Shown here one piece after another: positions 1-11,899 of a DNA stretch of 64,000 nucleotides. Each line of letters begins with the position of its first letter. Position 1 is the stretch's first letter. The notes beneath the pieces were generated by a model. It ran no database searches. It was not told the origin of the DNA and worked only from the letters and a program-made list of their open reading frames with translations. The stretch is from Apodospora peruviana (taxonomy: Eukaryota; Ascomycota; Sordariomycetes; Sordariales; Lasiosphaeriaceae). The stretch is taken from the NCBI GenBank assembly GCA_033439685.1, contig JAUEDM010000004.1, positions 4,464,001 through 4,528,000 on the forward strand, given 5' to 3'. Both the position numbers and the translations under genes were made by a program.

Positions 1-2170
1 TTCTTCATCAACCTGCGCCAGGCCTTCCTGCTGAGCCCTTTCTACTCCGACCGCATTTCGTCTCGCACCGTTCTGTTCACCTCGGTCCCGACGCCCTACC
101 TCGACGAGGGTAAGCTGCGCAAGGTCTTTGGCTCGACGGTCAAGAATGTCTGGATCACCAGCAACACCAAGGAGCTGGACAAGACCATCAAGGAGCGCGA
201 CAAGATCGCTATGAAACTCGAGAAGGCCGAGGTCAAGCTGATCAAGCTTGCCAATAAGGAGCGCCAGAAGGCTATCAAGAAGGGCGGGTCTGCTGCCGAT
301 CCTGAGCACCCGCAGCCTCTGGGCGACGCAGAGTCCGGAAGCATTGCCTCTCGTTGGGTTCCCGTCCATAAGCGCCCGAGCCATCGCACTGGTCCGCTTG
401 GCCTGATCGGCAAGAAGGTTGACACGATCAACTGGTGCCGCATGGAACTCGAACGTCTGATTCCCGCCGCCGAACACGCCCAGGCCGAGTACCGTGCCGG
501 CGCCTACAAGAAGATTCCCGGCGTGTTCATCGAGTTCAGGACGCAGGCTGAAGCCGAGGGTGCTGCGCAGATCCTCGCCCACCACCAGGGTCTTCACATG
601 ACGCCCAAGTACATCGGCGTCCGCCCGACCGAGATTGTTTGGAGCTCGCTCGCTATTCCTTGGTGGCAAAAGGTTATCCGTCGCTATGCTGTCTACGCAT
701 TCATCAGCGCCATGATTCTCTTCTGGGCAATCCCTGTGGCCGTCGTCGGTGTCATCAGCAACGTCAACTATCTCAAGACAATCTCGTTCCTGACGTGGCT
801 GGACAAGATCCCGAGCGTCATCATGGGTGTCGTGACCGGTCTCTTGCCAGCGGTCGCGCTGTCCATCCTGATGTCCTTGGTCCCTGTCGTCATGCGTTTG
901 TGCGCCAAGCTGGCGGGCGAGCCGTCGCTCAGCAGAGTAGAGCTGTTCACCCAGAACGCGTACTTTGTCTTCCAGGTCGTCCAGGTCTTCCTTATTACCA
1001 CCATGTCGTCTTCGGCCTCGGCTGTGGCGAAGCAGATTGCCGACAACCCGTCCAGCGTGACGTCCATCTTGGCCGAGAACCTGCCCAAATCGTCCAACTT
1101 TTACATTTCGTACTTTATCGTTCAGGGCTTGACTATTGCGACCAGTGTGCTCACCCAGGTTGTTGGGTTTGTTATCTTCCAGATCCTGTACAAGTACCTG
1201 GCCGGTACGCCGCGCGCACTTTACAACAAGTGGGCGCACCTCAGCGCCATCTCGTGGGGCAGCACCCTGCCTATCTACACTAACATTGTGGTCATTGGTA
1301 CGTCTTCCTCCAAACCTGCTCCCCTAACAGTCTCACTAACAGTCCTTTTTAGCTATCACATACTCGGCCATCGCTCCCTTGATGCTCGGCTGGGCCACCA
1401 TCGGAATGGGCCTGTTCTACTTCGCCTGGCGATACAACGTCTTCTTCGTGACCGACACATCGATCGACACGCGCGGCCTGATCTACCCGCGCGCGATCAA
1501 GCAGCTGTTCACGGGCGTTTATCTCGGCGAAATCTGCATGATTGGCTTGTTTGGCGCCTCGACGCAGGCGGGCCCCTTGGTGCTGATGGTTGCGTTCCTC
1601 ATCTTCACCGTGTTGTTCCACATTTCTCTCAACAGTGCTTTGGACCCGCTTCTTTATAACTTGCCGCTCAGCTTGCTTGCGGAAGAGGAGTCCTCCCGAC
1701 TGTTGGACCCCGAGGCCGCTGGTGGTGTCGACGCGGGCCAGAGCTCGAGCAACGAGAAGTATACCTCTAACGGCATCGAGAACCAGGTTGAAGGTGCGAA
1801 GCACGCGACATCGCAATTGCGCACGGCGGGCGGCAAGAAGCCGAACTTTTTGCTGAAATTTCTGAAGCCGTGGGTGTATGCGGATTATCCCACCCTGCGC
1901 ACGCTGGTGCCGAGAGATTTGGATGTCGAGACGTACGCTGAGGAGGTCGCGAGGGACGCGTACTGCCCACCGTCGGTGACGAGCCAGACGCCGCTGCTCT
2001 GGATCCCGTCGGACGCTGCGGGCGCTGGTGTTTCGAAGCAGGAGGTTGCGCATACCAGTCGGGTGATTCCGATCACGGATGAGGGGTGCACTTTGGATGA
2101 CAAGGGCAAATTGGTTTGGGATAGGGAGACGACCAGGCCGCCTGTTTGGGAGGAGAAGATTTATTACTAA
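1..2170 (+). CDS. CSC1/OSCA/TMEM63-family calcium-permeable channel, 5' partial
   Basis: This is the C-terminal part (about 704 residues) of a stress-gated cation channel of the CSC1/RSN1 (DUF221) family, an integral membrane protein of the plasma membrane or endomembranes. The reading frame is open from base 1, so the start lies outside the window. Two exons are supported: 1-1297 and 1353-2170. The 55-base intron has a GTACGT donor, a CTAAC branch site and a TTTTTAG acceptor, and it restores the continuous reading VIAITYSAIAPLMLGW. A charged cytosolic region (PHM7_cyt-like, roughly residues 40-210) comes first. A series of hydrophobic segments forming the RSN1_7TM region follows. The tail is the PHM7_ext type, with YCPPSV and TPLLWIPSD. 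The stop is TAA at 2168-2170. Nothing looks degenerate. The family is certain; substrate and gating are inferred from the family. Confidence 0.93.
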
Positions 2171-3363
2171 TGCACAAGTACACAGGCATAACATGATGCT
2201 TCGAAAGTTTGAAAGCATTGGGACGTGCTTCTGTTTTGTCTGGAAAGGGGTTGTTGCAATGAAGCTACATTAAAGAGAAAAGAATGGAAACTCAAAAAGG
2301 AAATGGATTGGAAAAGGGGTAATGCTTGCTGGCTTCTAGGCTCATTATTCGTGGACGGGAGGGAGATGGAGAGAAAGAGCATTCAATACCCGATTATGGT
2401 GGTGCAGTAGTAGGAAGAAGTGGTCGTGTTTCTTAGCAATTAGTCTGTTTAATTTGTCTTTGTGTTGTTGATACCCATCGACTTTTAGGTTGATATTATT
2501 GTCGTTAGTTGATCGGTTGTTGTTGGACACTGGGCACCTGAGTTTTTGGTTTGCCTTGTGTTGGGAGGAGTACACAGAGATTTATATAACCTAATTTGAT
2601 CACGATGTTACTCATATGAGGATTTGATTCTTGGCGAGTTGAACATAGGAGCATAAGTGAACATGCTGATTCGTTCATGTCCGTTGTCTTCCAAGGTTAG
2701 TAAGTTAGAACTTTTACTAAGGTACCATGATGACCCACTCAACTCCCAAGGCTTTGCCCGTCTTACTTTGAAGGAGAAGGAAGTCAACTCGTCGAAGAGT
2801 CTTCTGATTTTCTTTTTATATCTTATTAACCAACTTATTAGCACAGATGGATGGGACTCGAACCTATGAGCTCAAGCCATCGCATCTATGGTTGGAGGAT
2901 AGGGTGACACCCTCAAGAAACCATATAATAATATTGATTAGGATTTGCAACATGAAAAAGAAAAAAAGAAAGATAAAAAAGCCAATCATGCCTTCCAAGG
3001 CTTAGTTAGCTCGTCTTGCTTGGAAGTAAGTCATCCTTCGGAACATCACTCCAAGACTTACTTAGTTCGTCTTGCTTAGCAGAAAGCTGTCTCCAGAGTT
3101 AGGTACTCATGCGCGCAGCCCCTTTCCACCAGCTCCAAATACCCACTACGCCAGGTAGGTCGTGAAAATAATACAACTCCCTAACAATCAATTGAAGGTA
3201 AGATATAAACCGGGATTAACCAATGACCGACACCCCTTTTCCATGCGCCGCCCCTATCTACCAGTCCAAACGCCCTATCGTAAAATAGCCTGGCATGCAA
3301 CCCCCCTAACAATATACACAATAATCATAATATAACCAGTTAATAACGAACAGGCACTCTGGT
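2171..3363. other. AT-rich gene-free stretch with repeat remnants
   Basis: No coding region is supported between the channel gene and the gamma-tubulin complex gene. The first few hundred bases are probably 3' UTR. From about 2680 the sequence is AT-rich and contains related short segments, variants of 'cttccaagg..tagttagctcgtcttgctt' near 2690, 2990 and 3050. These suggest a decayed repeat family. Confidence 0.5.
2825..2915 (-). repeat. tRNA-like, SINE-type remnant (tentative)
   Basis: Read on the minus strand, this stretch contains a perfect RNA polymerase III B-box match (GGTTCGAGTCC) inside a T-arm-like hairpin with one mismatched pair. I could not fold a full cloverleaf or find a clear A box, so it is not a functional tRNA. 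A tRNA-derived SINE or a decayed tRNA is the best guess, given the repeat-like surroundings. Confidence 0.25.
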
Positions 3364-5840
3364 CTACAATTCCTCCTCCTCCTCACCAGCAACAGAAGTA
3401 CTCTCGTGTTCACCAAACCAACTCCCAAAATCAAGCTTCATGAGCAACCTATCCACCCCACCAACACGTCGCGGTACATACTCGCCCATCTCGCGCATAG
3501 CGAATTCCTCCCCCTCCTCCGGTTGCCCACCTTCACCGCCACCATCCTCTCCCCTACTACCATGATCACCACCATCCACATCCTCCTCTCCGGTACCAAG
3601 CTGAAAACCAACACCACCGGGGCCAGCAGCTTCTAGTCTTCTCAACTCGGCAATCAACCCCTCAATCCCCCTCTTCACCTTCCGTTCAACCGCCCGAATT
3701 TCCGTCTGAACATCCCTCTCCTCCCGTTCAAGATCAACAAACGCGTCCACCACCCCAACATCCGCTTCCAGGTCGGCGGCGCTCCAGACCCCGTGCAGTC
3801 GACGGATTAGCGCAACGAGGTGATCAATGTGCACGAGCAGCTCGTAAAGCGGGTCCGTGAACGATTGTTGCGAGAGCAAGAGCCGTCTGACCAACGTGCG
3901 GAGGTAGACCCGGTGTGCTGTCGCCAAAGTCTGCGGATCGCGCGGGTGGTGGTGATGTTCAGTTTCATTAGGATCGTCCGTTGAAGCAGGAGGGGTGCCG
4001 GTGGTGGCTGCTAGCCAGATATCATCATCACCCTCACCCTCGCCGTCTTGTTCATGTTGAACCGGCGGCACTTTTGTCGTCACCTTATTGTGCTCGTCGT
4101 GGTGCTGATCATCCTCCCCAGTCTCCAACCACTGATGGAAACCATCCGAAAGCCCAGCTACAACCTCCGTCTGCAGGTATCCCTCTGTCTCACACAAGAA
4201 AAATATCGTCGCGCTGGCAGTCGCCCATGCACTCCGCAATATCCTCGACCGTGCTGTATATCTCTGCCTCAGCAGATGCACTTTCTCGCGTCCATTGCGA
4301 GAGCTGCCGTACGGTGGACCCGGCGGGGCAGGGTGATGACGCCTCAGGGACGTGATTTTCCACAAGTCTGTCAGTCTGAGATGTGCCCGTCGGAGGGATA
4401 ACAGATAAGAATTGATGGCCGTATAAGTGTGCAAGTCTGACTGGCTCAGGAAAAGGTCCAGCGGCGAGGGGATCTGCAAGGTCAAAACGACCGGAACAGA
4501 GAATAATAGGTTGCGAAAGGGGGTCGGTGCTATCGATGCGATGCCTTCAAGACTAGCAGTCTTGGGCGCGTTGTATGATCGGGCCGCGAGCGTTAGCCTG
4601 ACCAAATCTCTCGCCAGCTCGACGCCTTCGTCTTCCTCGGCGTGCTCGCCTTGCATCGAGCCCATGGCTGCCCAGGTCCTGACAAGAACGGCAGCGACTT
4701 CTCCCTCCTTGACCACGACGGTGTTTAGTCCCTCTCGTTTTTCGTAGGCAAGGTTCTCGGCTCGCCGCCACCGGCTGCGGATCTTTTCGTCCGCTTGCTG
4801 TGTCAACGCCATGGCGAAGTCGCCACGGCGGAGGAGGAAGAAATCCCGAAGGAGCTGCAAGGCTTCGAGGACTTTACTTAGCGGTAAAATATGCTGTAGG
4901 ATTGTCCTCGACAGGAAGTTCTTAATGTCCGTTATCGTCCTGGCAAAGGTGGCAGAGTCCAAGGGATGGTTTAGTCTGGAGAGCTGGGTGAGCTGTGTAG
5001 ATAGGTGATCGGTTCCGCGTAGACTTCGCGAATCACCTGCGCTTTTGGCGTGGATCTGGTTCAGTGATCTACCGATGAATAGCATCGAAGCACCTGTCGA
5101 CGGCGTTACGAACGAGGGAAGTAGACTCGGAACGCATGTATACTCCTGTAAAAATAAGTTAGCATAACCTCATGCCAGTAAGATGACAGGAGCATACATA
5201 CCTCTTCAGCATCCTCAGACTTCCGGACGAAAAAGTCACCCGCACCAAAACTGGGTAGCTTCCCATAGAGAATCCACGCAGAGACCTGCTTCAGCCAGGC
5301 CACCTCGGCGACCCTGACCAAGACCCTCGCAGTATCCTCGACATCCATGTATCCCGTCTGCAGCTCACGCCGTAACCAGTCCATAACTCTAGCCCCCGTA
5401 CAGCTCTTCTCCCCATCTTTTGTCCGCTCAACCTTGAGCATGAACTGCACCAGCTCCCACAGCCACTCCATCCTTCTCGTCCAGCCATCAAACTCGGTCA
5501 CGACAGCCGTAAGCGGAACGATATTATACGCGCCGACCAAGCCCGCATCTTTGCGCAAAATGGAGTCCTCCACTTCCAAAACTTTCCGCTGAAAGGCGGC
5601 AAGATGAATCGAGTCGATGGCCGTCGCGACGGCCCGGCAGCTGACGGACGGGTGCGAGGCGGCCATCTGAGCGGAAAAGCTGATCAGCTTGACGTGCAGG
5701 TCGCTGAGGTGCGCGAGAGACGCGAGGAGGGCGCGCTCCGGCGGCGAGATGAGTCCGGCATAGTCATCGGAGCTGCTGCTGGCTGACCGAAGAAGCGGGG
5801 AGGGATGTCCTGAGAGAGAGAGTAAAATTTCGTGGAGCAT
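3364..5840 (-). CDS. Gamma-tubulin complex component GCP4-like (Spc97/Spc98 family)
   Basis: This encodes a GCP4-type subunit of the gamma-tubulin ring complex, which nucleates microtubules at the spindle pole body. Two exons are supported on the minus strand: 5840-5202 and 5145-3364. The 56-base intron (5146-5201) has donor GTATGT, branch TGCTAAC and acceptor TTTACAG, and gives 806 residues. The N terminus MLHEILLSLSGHPSPL is the characteristic GCP4 start, so the ATG at 5840 is well supported. The join produces EYTCVPSLLPSFV followed by SMLFIGRSLN, another conserved GCP stretch. The C-terminal half carries the GCP_C region. Residues about 560-660 hold an Asp/Glu/His-rich insert of low complexity, as is common in fungal GCP4. 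No other gene shares its promoter closely. Confidence 0.93.
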
Positions 5841-6787
5841 TTCGGTGTTGCCGAGGAGCTGTGGACGGACTTGTGTTAGTTACTAGCAGTGGTGGAATTG
5901 GGGCGGCCATTTGGTGTGTCGCACGATGTCTTCTTGTCCGCATCCGGATGCGCATGCGCCGCTGAAGACGAGGAGTCTTGCGACGGCGTCGTCGGTTTCT
6001 TCTCGCGCAGGCCTTGGAAGAATAGAATGAGGGTCCCAAGAAGTTCAAAGCGGCAGCACATTGACGGCCAGTGTTTGTTTGCACCGGATCGGTATGCCCG
6101 AGGGGCCCTGGCTCAGATGCCCAAATGCCTCTATCGTGGGCGAGTGGAGGGCCGGGAGCCGGGATTTGGCGGGGCAATCGTCGCTCGACCGGTGCCAATC
6201 AACACCGGAAGTTAGTGTAATATCCGTAATTTTGTGGCGAGATCGCCTGCGATCTCTTCGTCGTATTATCCACGCGGTTAAAAGAGCGTCGTGCGGAATG
6301 GTTGTTTGATTTAGCACTAAATCAGTTCAGGAAGTTCAGAGTCGTTCGATCTGCCGCGACTGAACGCGGTCTACGGGTTATTTCCGGGCGACGCGACAGG
6401 GGAGCTTCGTGGTCACATGACTTTCGAAGCTCACCAAAATTGCAAGGCTGTGGAACGGTTTTGGCACTTACACCAACTCACCGCAAACAGCATTAACAAC
6501 CTACACCTAAACAAAGCCAAGACAAGACAACATCAGATTGCTACGTCAACTGGACCCATTGCTGTTGCCGGAACCCCCATCTATCGAATAAGATACATAC
6601 CAAAGCGCGTTAAGATACAGTTCCTACCTACAGCAAAAACGTATTGTAACCGTACGGTAAGGCTATTTCCGAACCACTAGTAAGAGAAATAATAAAATCT
6701 GACCGCCATTTCATCCCTTCATCCTTTCATCCATTCGTCTGCTCATTCCCTGTGTTATAACCATTCATTACCTTCCCAATCACAAAC
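5841..6787. other. Intergenic region upstream of GCP4
   Basis: I see no supported gene. The short open frames here have no recognisable domain and overlap on both strands. The stretch should hold the GCP4 promoter on the right and the 3' UTR of the spartin-like gene on the left edge of that gene. Confidence 0.5.
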
Positions 6788-8417
6788 TTACTCAGTCCGG
6801 CGTATACTGCTCCCGTTCAGTGCGCTGGCCGGCTGCTTGCCCTCGGCCACGGTCCCCACGGTGCGAGCCGAGTCCCGCCGGTCCAGAGTCGGCTTACCGT
6901 CCGCATCGACGGACGACACCCCGCCGTCGCCCCCACCGACAATCACGTCCTGACCAGACGACGTGCGACCGACGACCATGCCCTTCGCCACGCTCTTCAA
7001 TATCGCTCGTCTCGACACTCCCGTCACGTCAATATAGACGAGCCCAACATTCTTGACACCACCTCCAATGTTTCTGGATAAGTCGCCGGCCTCAGGGCCC
7101 CATTTGTGCTCCACAACCGTCGAGGCCGCATCCGACGTAGACGCCAGCAGATGGCGGCCCGCCTGCTCCACGCCGTCCATGACGGTCGAGAAGGCCATCA
7201 TGCTCTTGTTCAGGATGCCGGGCTTGTACGTGTCCAGCGGCTTTCCGTCTTTGTCGTAGCCTTTTGGCGTGCCGGCGCCCTTCTTGCCGTGGCTCCCGAG
7301 CGTGGCACCCAGGTTTTGAGCCACTTTACCGATCTGTCCGACCGTCTTTGCTGACAGGCTTGCCGCGCCCCCGGTAAAGGTGTTGATGCGCCGGATGTGC
7401 TCCTTTGTAGTCGGTTGGAAGGTCATGGGTTTGGTATACGGCTGCGTCTTCTTGGTGTACGTGTCTGCCGAGTTTTGCAGCAACTTGGATACCATGTCGG
7501 AGCCCGTGATAATCAACCGAGAGGCGGCGGATGCATTCGATACCAGGAATGACTTCTTATAAGCAGGATGCAGCTCGGGCTCGAGATCGGCATCCGCCGG
7601 GGCGATCTGGATCATTTGTCCGCCATCAGAAGGGAGCGTGATCTGGACAGGGTCTAGACACGATTGTCAGTCATACTTCGATGCTCACATTTCAGGCGTA
7701 TAAGCGCCCACCTTTTGAACCCGGTTGCACGGCACTATCCTCCAGCACATGGAAGCCGTCGGTCAACTCTCCGATCACACTCCCGTCCTCTTCGTCGACG
7801 AGCACGATCTGGCCTCCGGGAGCGCTATGGCTCCCTGTCACATATCCCTCGCCAGGCTTGTAATCAGCCGGGTTGTACGCCGGAAGGTCCTCTCCCCCTG
7901 CTGACTTGGCCTTAGAAGACACGCCCTTTTCACTCTTAGAATACCCAGCAGAAGACTGCTGCGCTTTTCCGATCTTGGGAGGGGGTGCCCTTTCGAGGAA
8001 GGCGGTACACTGCGCGAGGATCGTCTCGAACGTATCAACATCTTCCTGGATACCCTTTCGAACCTCGACCGACGGAAACTCGATTTTGGTAAAGGCACCG
8101 CTGTCTGGACCAAGGTCCCAGCGCGGGATCAGATAGCTGGTGGGCGGCTGGTGGTAGATCTGGGTCGTGGCGGGAAGCGGGAGATCGAGCTCGGGAGGGA
8201 GGTGGAGATGGAGGTAGAAATCCTGCTCCTCGTTTGCGGCGTCCGGGTCGATCGACGCATCGGCGAAGGCGGAGTTTGTTGGTACCATCAGCAGCGACAG
8301 CGTCTGCGGGCCGGCGGGCGTGAGGGACTCTTCCACGCCATTCGCAATGTGATATGCTGATACGCCGTTGATGGCGTAGAGCAGCTTCGGGTCCTGTTCG
8401 TCATCGTGTGCCGTCAT
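6788..8417 (-). CDS. Spartin-like senescence-domain protein
   Basis: This encodes a 523-residue protein of the spartin/senescence-domain family, whose animal members associate with lipid droplets and endosomes. There are two exons on the minus strand: 8417-7712 and 7653-6788. The 58-base intron (7654-7711) has donor GTGGGC and acceptor CTAG, and the join gives VQPGSKDPVQITLPSDG. The N-terminal half (about 1-235) is the less conserved part, starting with DPKLLYAINGVSAYH. The senescence domain occupies about 255-460. Its Gly/Ala/Ser-rich amphipathic stretches include MVSKLLQNSADTYTKK, TKETVGQIGKVAQNLG-like repeats and NVGLVYIDVTGVSRRAILKS. The C terminus is short and disordered. The domain call is firm; the organelle is inferred from characterised homologues. 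Confidence 0.88.
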
Positions 8418-11400
8418 CGGTCAGTCACCTGATGCGCATTCCTTGATGCAGTAGAAGTTGAGATGCAGATGCGAACGCGACGTGGCTTACATTATGATGT
8501 CCTGATGCCATTGTCGCAAAGCTTGCGCTGGGGGGACTTTTAAAGCAAGAATCCAGGAACCGGAAAAGCTGAAGAGACCAACTCTGCGGCCTCGTGGAAT
8601 TGCCGAGATGCGATCCTATGTACTTGTAGCAACAAAGAACTAACAAATCATTAGCAAAAATAAGGAGAGAGCGCAATAAAGTCAGGCCCATGCCCCTCTT
8701 CCAAAAATACAGACCAGAAAAGACTCGCAATCGTCAGGCCAGGCGTCACTGTCAAGGTGCTGTACAAGGCGGGGTCCGACAAGTTAGTTCAAGCAAGAGA
8801 GTTGAAAATAGCATCGCACCAGAACCCCTCCGCGGCCACAGCGCTTAAACAGTGGGGCGACGTCCCAGAGCTTGGTCTTGCGACGTCATCATTGGGCTGT
8901 CCTAGCTGCCAAGGACTTGTCGCCACTCAAGCACAGATTCGCAGCAGGGGGGAAGCGCAACCAACTCGAAAAGCCTTGGACATGCGACCCAGCGGCCGCG
9001 ATGGTGTCGTCTTGCATTGTCCTGAAACGAGCCTCGATGGGTGTAGCCGCATCCCTCTTGGGGGCCAGACTGTCTCGTAGATGGCCGGAAGATAATCCGT
9101 CCTTTTAATTCCAAATCTCTCACATCCATCCCAAACTCCACGTCGGCTGCCCGTCGGTGCTGGGCCTGTACCGGGCCCGATGCGAAGTACGGCTCGGCCT
9201 CACGTGGTCTTCGGAGCACCGTATCAGTGCTTCTCCCTTGCATTCACATGAGCTCAGCACTTTAAGTTGCCTTGCATACCTTTTGCACTCGGTTTCTGCA
9301 TTCAACCATCGCAGCAGGTGACGAGTATTTTGTCGCGCGATTTGCTCGTGTAAGTACGGCAAGTTGCCTCTGTCGAGCTGCACTTGCAACACGCCAGTAT
9401 ACCGTGGGATGAGGCAGCCATGGATCCGAATCGACATTTCAGATTCGAGCCTAGAGAATGAGCTCATCATCAACAAGCAAACTGACCGATCTTTATGTTC
9501 TCCCGACCGGCTTGTTCAACCTCAGATGGACAGCTGGACAGCTGCAAAACCCCTCCCACACCACTCCCACATGGCCGCGTCGATTGAGACAGGAAGAAGC
9601 AAAGAAACCGTGTCAAGCAAACATGCACACGCCAGTCCTTATCAGGCATGGTATCTCGGCATTCCAGACAGACCACACAGCTGGGTCTCTCGTCAGATCT
9701 GCACACACACTAACAAGTTGATGTAGGAGTCGTGATGATGTATGAGGTATGACATGTCAGCAACATCAAGAGGCAGGTCTCGGAAGGAGAGCAAGCTGCG
9801 GACGCTGAATCATAGAGAGCGAAGCCGAGTGGCTGCATGGTGACTCCCGATTCGGCCGGTGCGGCGAGGCGAACGTGACCATCGTTTTCCTGTCTTGTAA
9901 TGTTATGGAACCGCTGCAAGTTCGGATGGGTGGTCCGCGGGTAATTGATCATCGCGGGCTGGGCTGCGATCCCAAGAATGGGAACCAAGTCGGGAGGGAG
10001 CACGCAATAAGATGACCCGCGGCCCAGTGCGTGGGATAGACGGGGACTCATATCTATCTCCGGGAACCAAAGTGGCCGTCGGTCCGCAACGGCTAGAGGT
10101 GAAACCCGGCAGTCATCTCTCCCCAAGAAAACTGGAGCAACTTAAATCCATTGACCAAGTCTTTTTTTTTCATCTTGCCCGCTCGGTTCCTTGAAGAGGA
10201 GGGCCTTGGAAATACGGACAGGGAGAGAGGAAGGAATTCGACTCGACGCCTGCTACCCACTGCCTGGTTCAAGCCGTTCAACCAAGACGGCATCGTTGGT
10301 GTCGCACCACATGATAGCGTAAATTGGCGCTTTGAAGATGAGAGGGGAGAGCACTGTTAAAAACAGCCCCCAACAAGCATTTTTTTTATTCTCGAGGACA
10401 CCCTTATCCGTATGCTTTATTCTGTTGGGCCCAACTGTGCCTTTGGGCCTGCTTTCGAGATTAGATCCTTGTATTCTATACCGGAAAGTCTCCGATGATC
10501 CGTTGGAGACGGGGACGGGACTTGACTTGGCTCTTCAGATGGATTATCCGCAGCGCAGACCAATTTGTTATTCACTGGACGAGATAGAAAATGTGACGCT
10601 CCGGACAGCAGGCCAGTTGGATGGAAAGTGAGTCGAGTGTCGAGTGTCCCATGGACGGCTGCCGTGCACGGGTTGGTAATTGGTCGCAAGCGAGCATGAC
10701 CGCGTGAGTGAAGCGGGGGTTACGGTAGCCCGACGGGAGACTTTCTGGGGGCCCGGATTGATTTTGATTTTCCCTACCAGGTAACCCGTACTTAACCAGG
10801 TTGCAATCAACGACAGAGGAGAGACGAGGAAACAAGGCCTTGGATTAAGCCGGTTACGGAGTGTAAATGTTGGATTGTTGAAGATCCAGTTGCTCTTCAA
10901 GTTCTCTCAAAGCCGTGGGCGCATGAAGTTTAAAAAGCACGGATTGTGGATGGACCCGACCTGGAGAAGATGGAGATAGACGGCAAGACGGGCTGTATCC
11001 GAGGCGGGTCCGGGGGCGGGCAGGGAAGAGGGATTCTGCCTGGATCCTGTATCCCAGCCGTATCACAGCTCTCCCGAGCCGGCAACCACGCCTGCCCGCC
11101 CTGGGTGGACCTTACTTACCCCTTCTGCATTGCTGCAACTGCAACTAGCATCCAGTTACACCTGCTCTACTACACACTAGCAGCTGCACCAATACAGTGC
11201 CGGCCGGACCTCAGGGAACCTCTCATATACCGGCAGACCGCCACAAGCTTCCGGGGAGGTTGTCGCCCTGTCGCATCCCCATGCCCTACATGATACCTCA
11301 CCTACTGGAATCCCACACCTCAGTTCACAGTCCACCTGACACGCAGTCCACAAACCATCCTCGCGTCGTCGCTTGCCCACGCCCACCTCATGCCCAACCT

Positions 11401-11899
11401 GGCACCTTGAAGCGTCGAGCCCACCCATCCACCATCGTGTTGGACTCTGAACTGAGCTTGAACCGTGTTTGTTGGTGTTTGCTTACCTGCGACCTCCACT
11501 GGAACTGCAACTCTCCAGCTGTACGACTGCACGCCAGATCCAGCCTCGTTCGCCGACCACAGATCATCTTCTAGGATTGTCACCGGCCAGCTGCGAGACG
11601 AGAGTCCAGTCCAGTCCAGTCCAGATCGCCCCGTCCGCGCAACAATTCTCCCCCCCGTGCCCCTCGATCGAATCGGCGGCTCATCCAAAGACCGGACAAC
11701 GCACCTCACCAACCAATTCGCAACTTGGGCCCTCCTCGACTTTCCTAGGCCGCCGGACCTGAGAAACTGAGAGGCTCGGCTACCTGCATCCACCCCTCCG
11801 TGTCGTGCTGTCGCACTTCGTGCAGCCCGCCGCCTACTACTGCTTGGGACGAAGCGATTCTGGGAACAAACCGTCCGCCTGCCCCTCGCTTCCCACCCC
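8418..11899. other. Long non-coding stretch upstream of the Zn2Cys6 regulator
   Basis: About 3.5 kb without a supported gene. Open frames occur on both strands but none has a recognisable domain, a consistent intron pattern or fungal coding character. The right third (about 11,000-11,900) is rich in C and CT runs. It probably holds the promoter and leader of the transcription factor that follows, with several short upstream ATG frames. A small coding exon for that gene could be hidden here. Confidence 0.45.

Noticed and set aside
8757..9726. Several open frames of about 80-120 codons upstream of the transcription factor
   Set aside because: They overlap on both strands and show no domain or coding bias.
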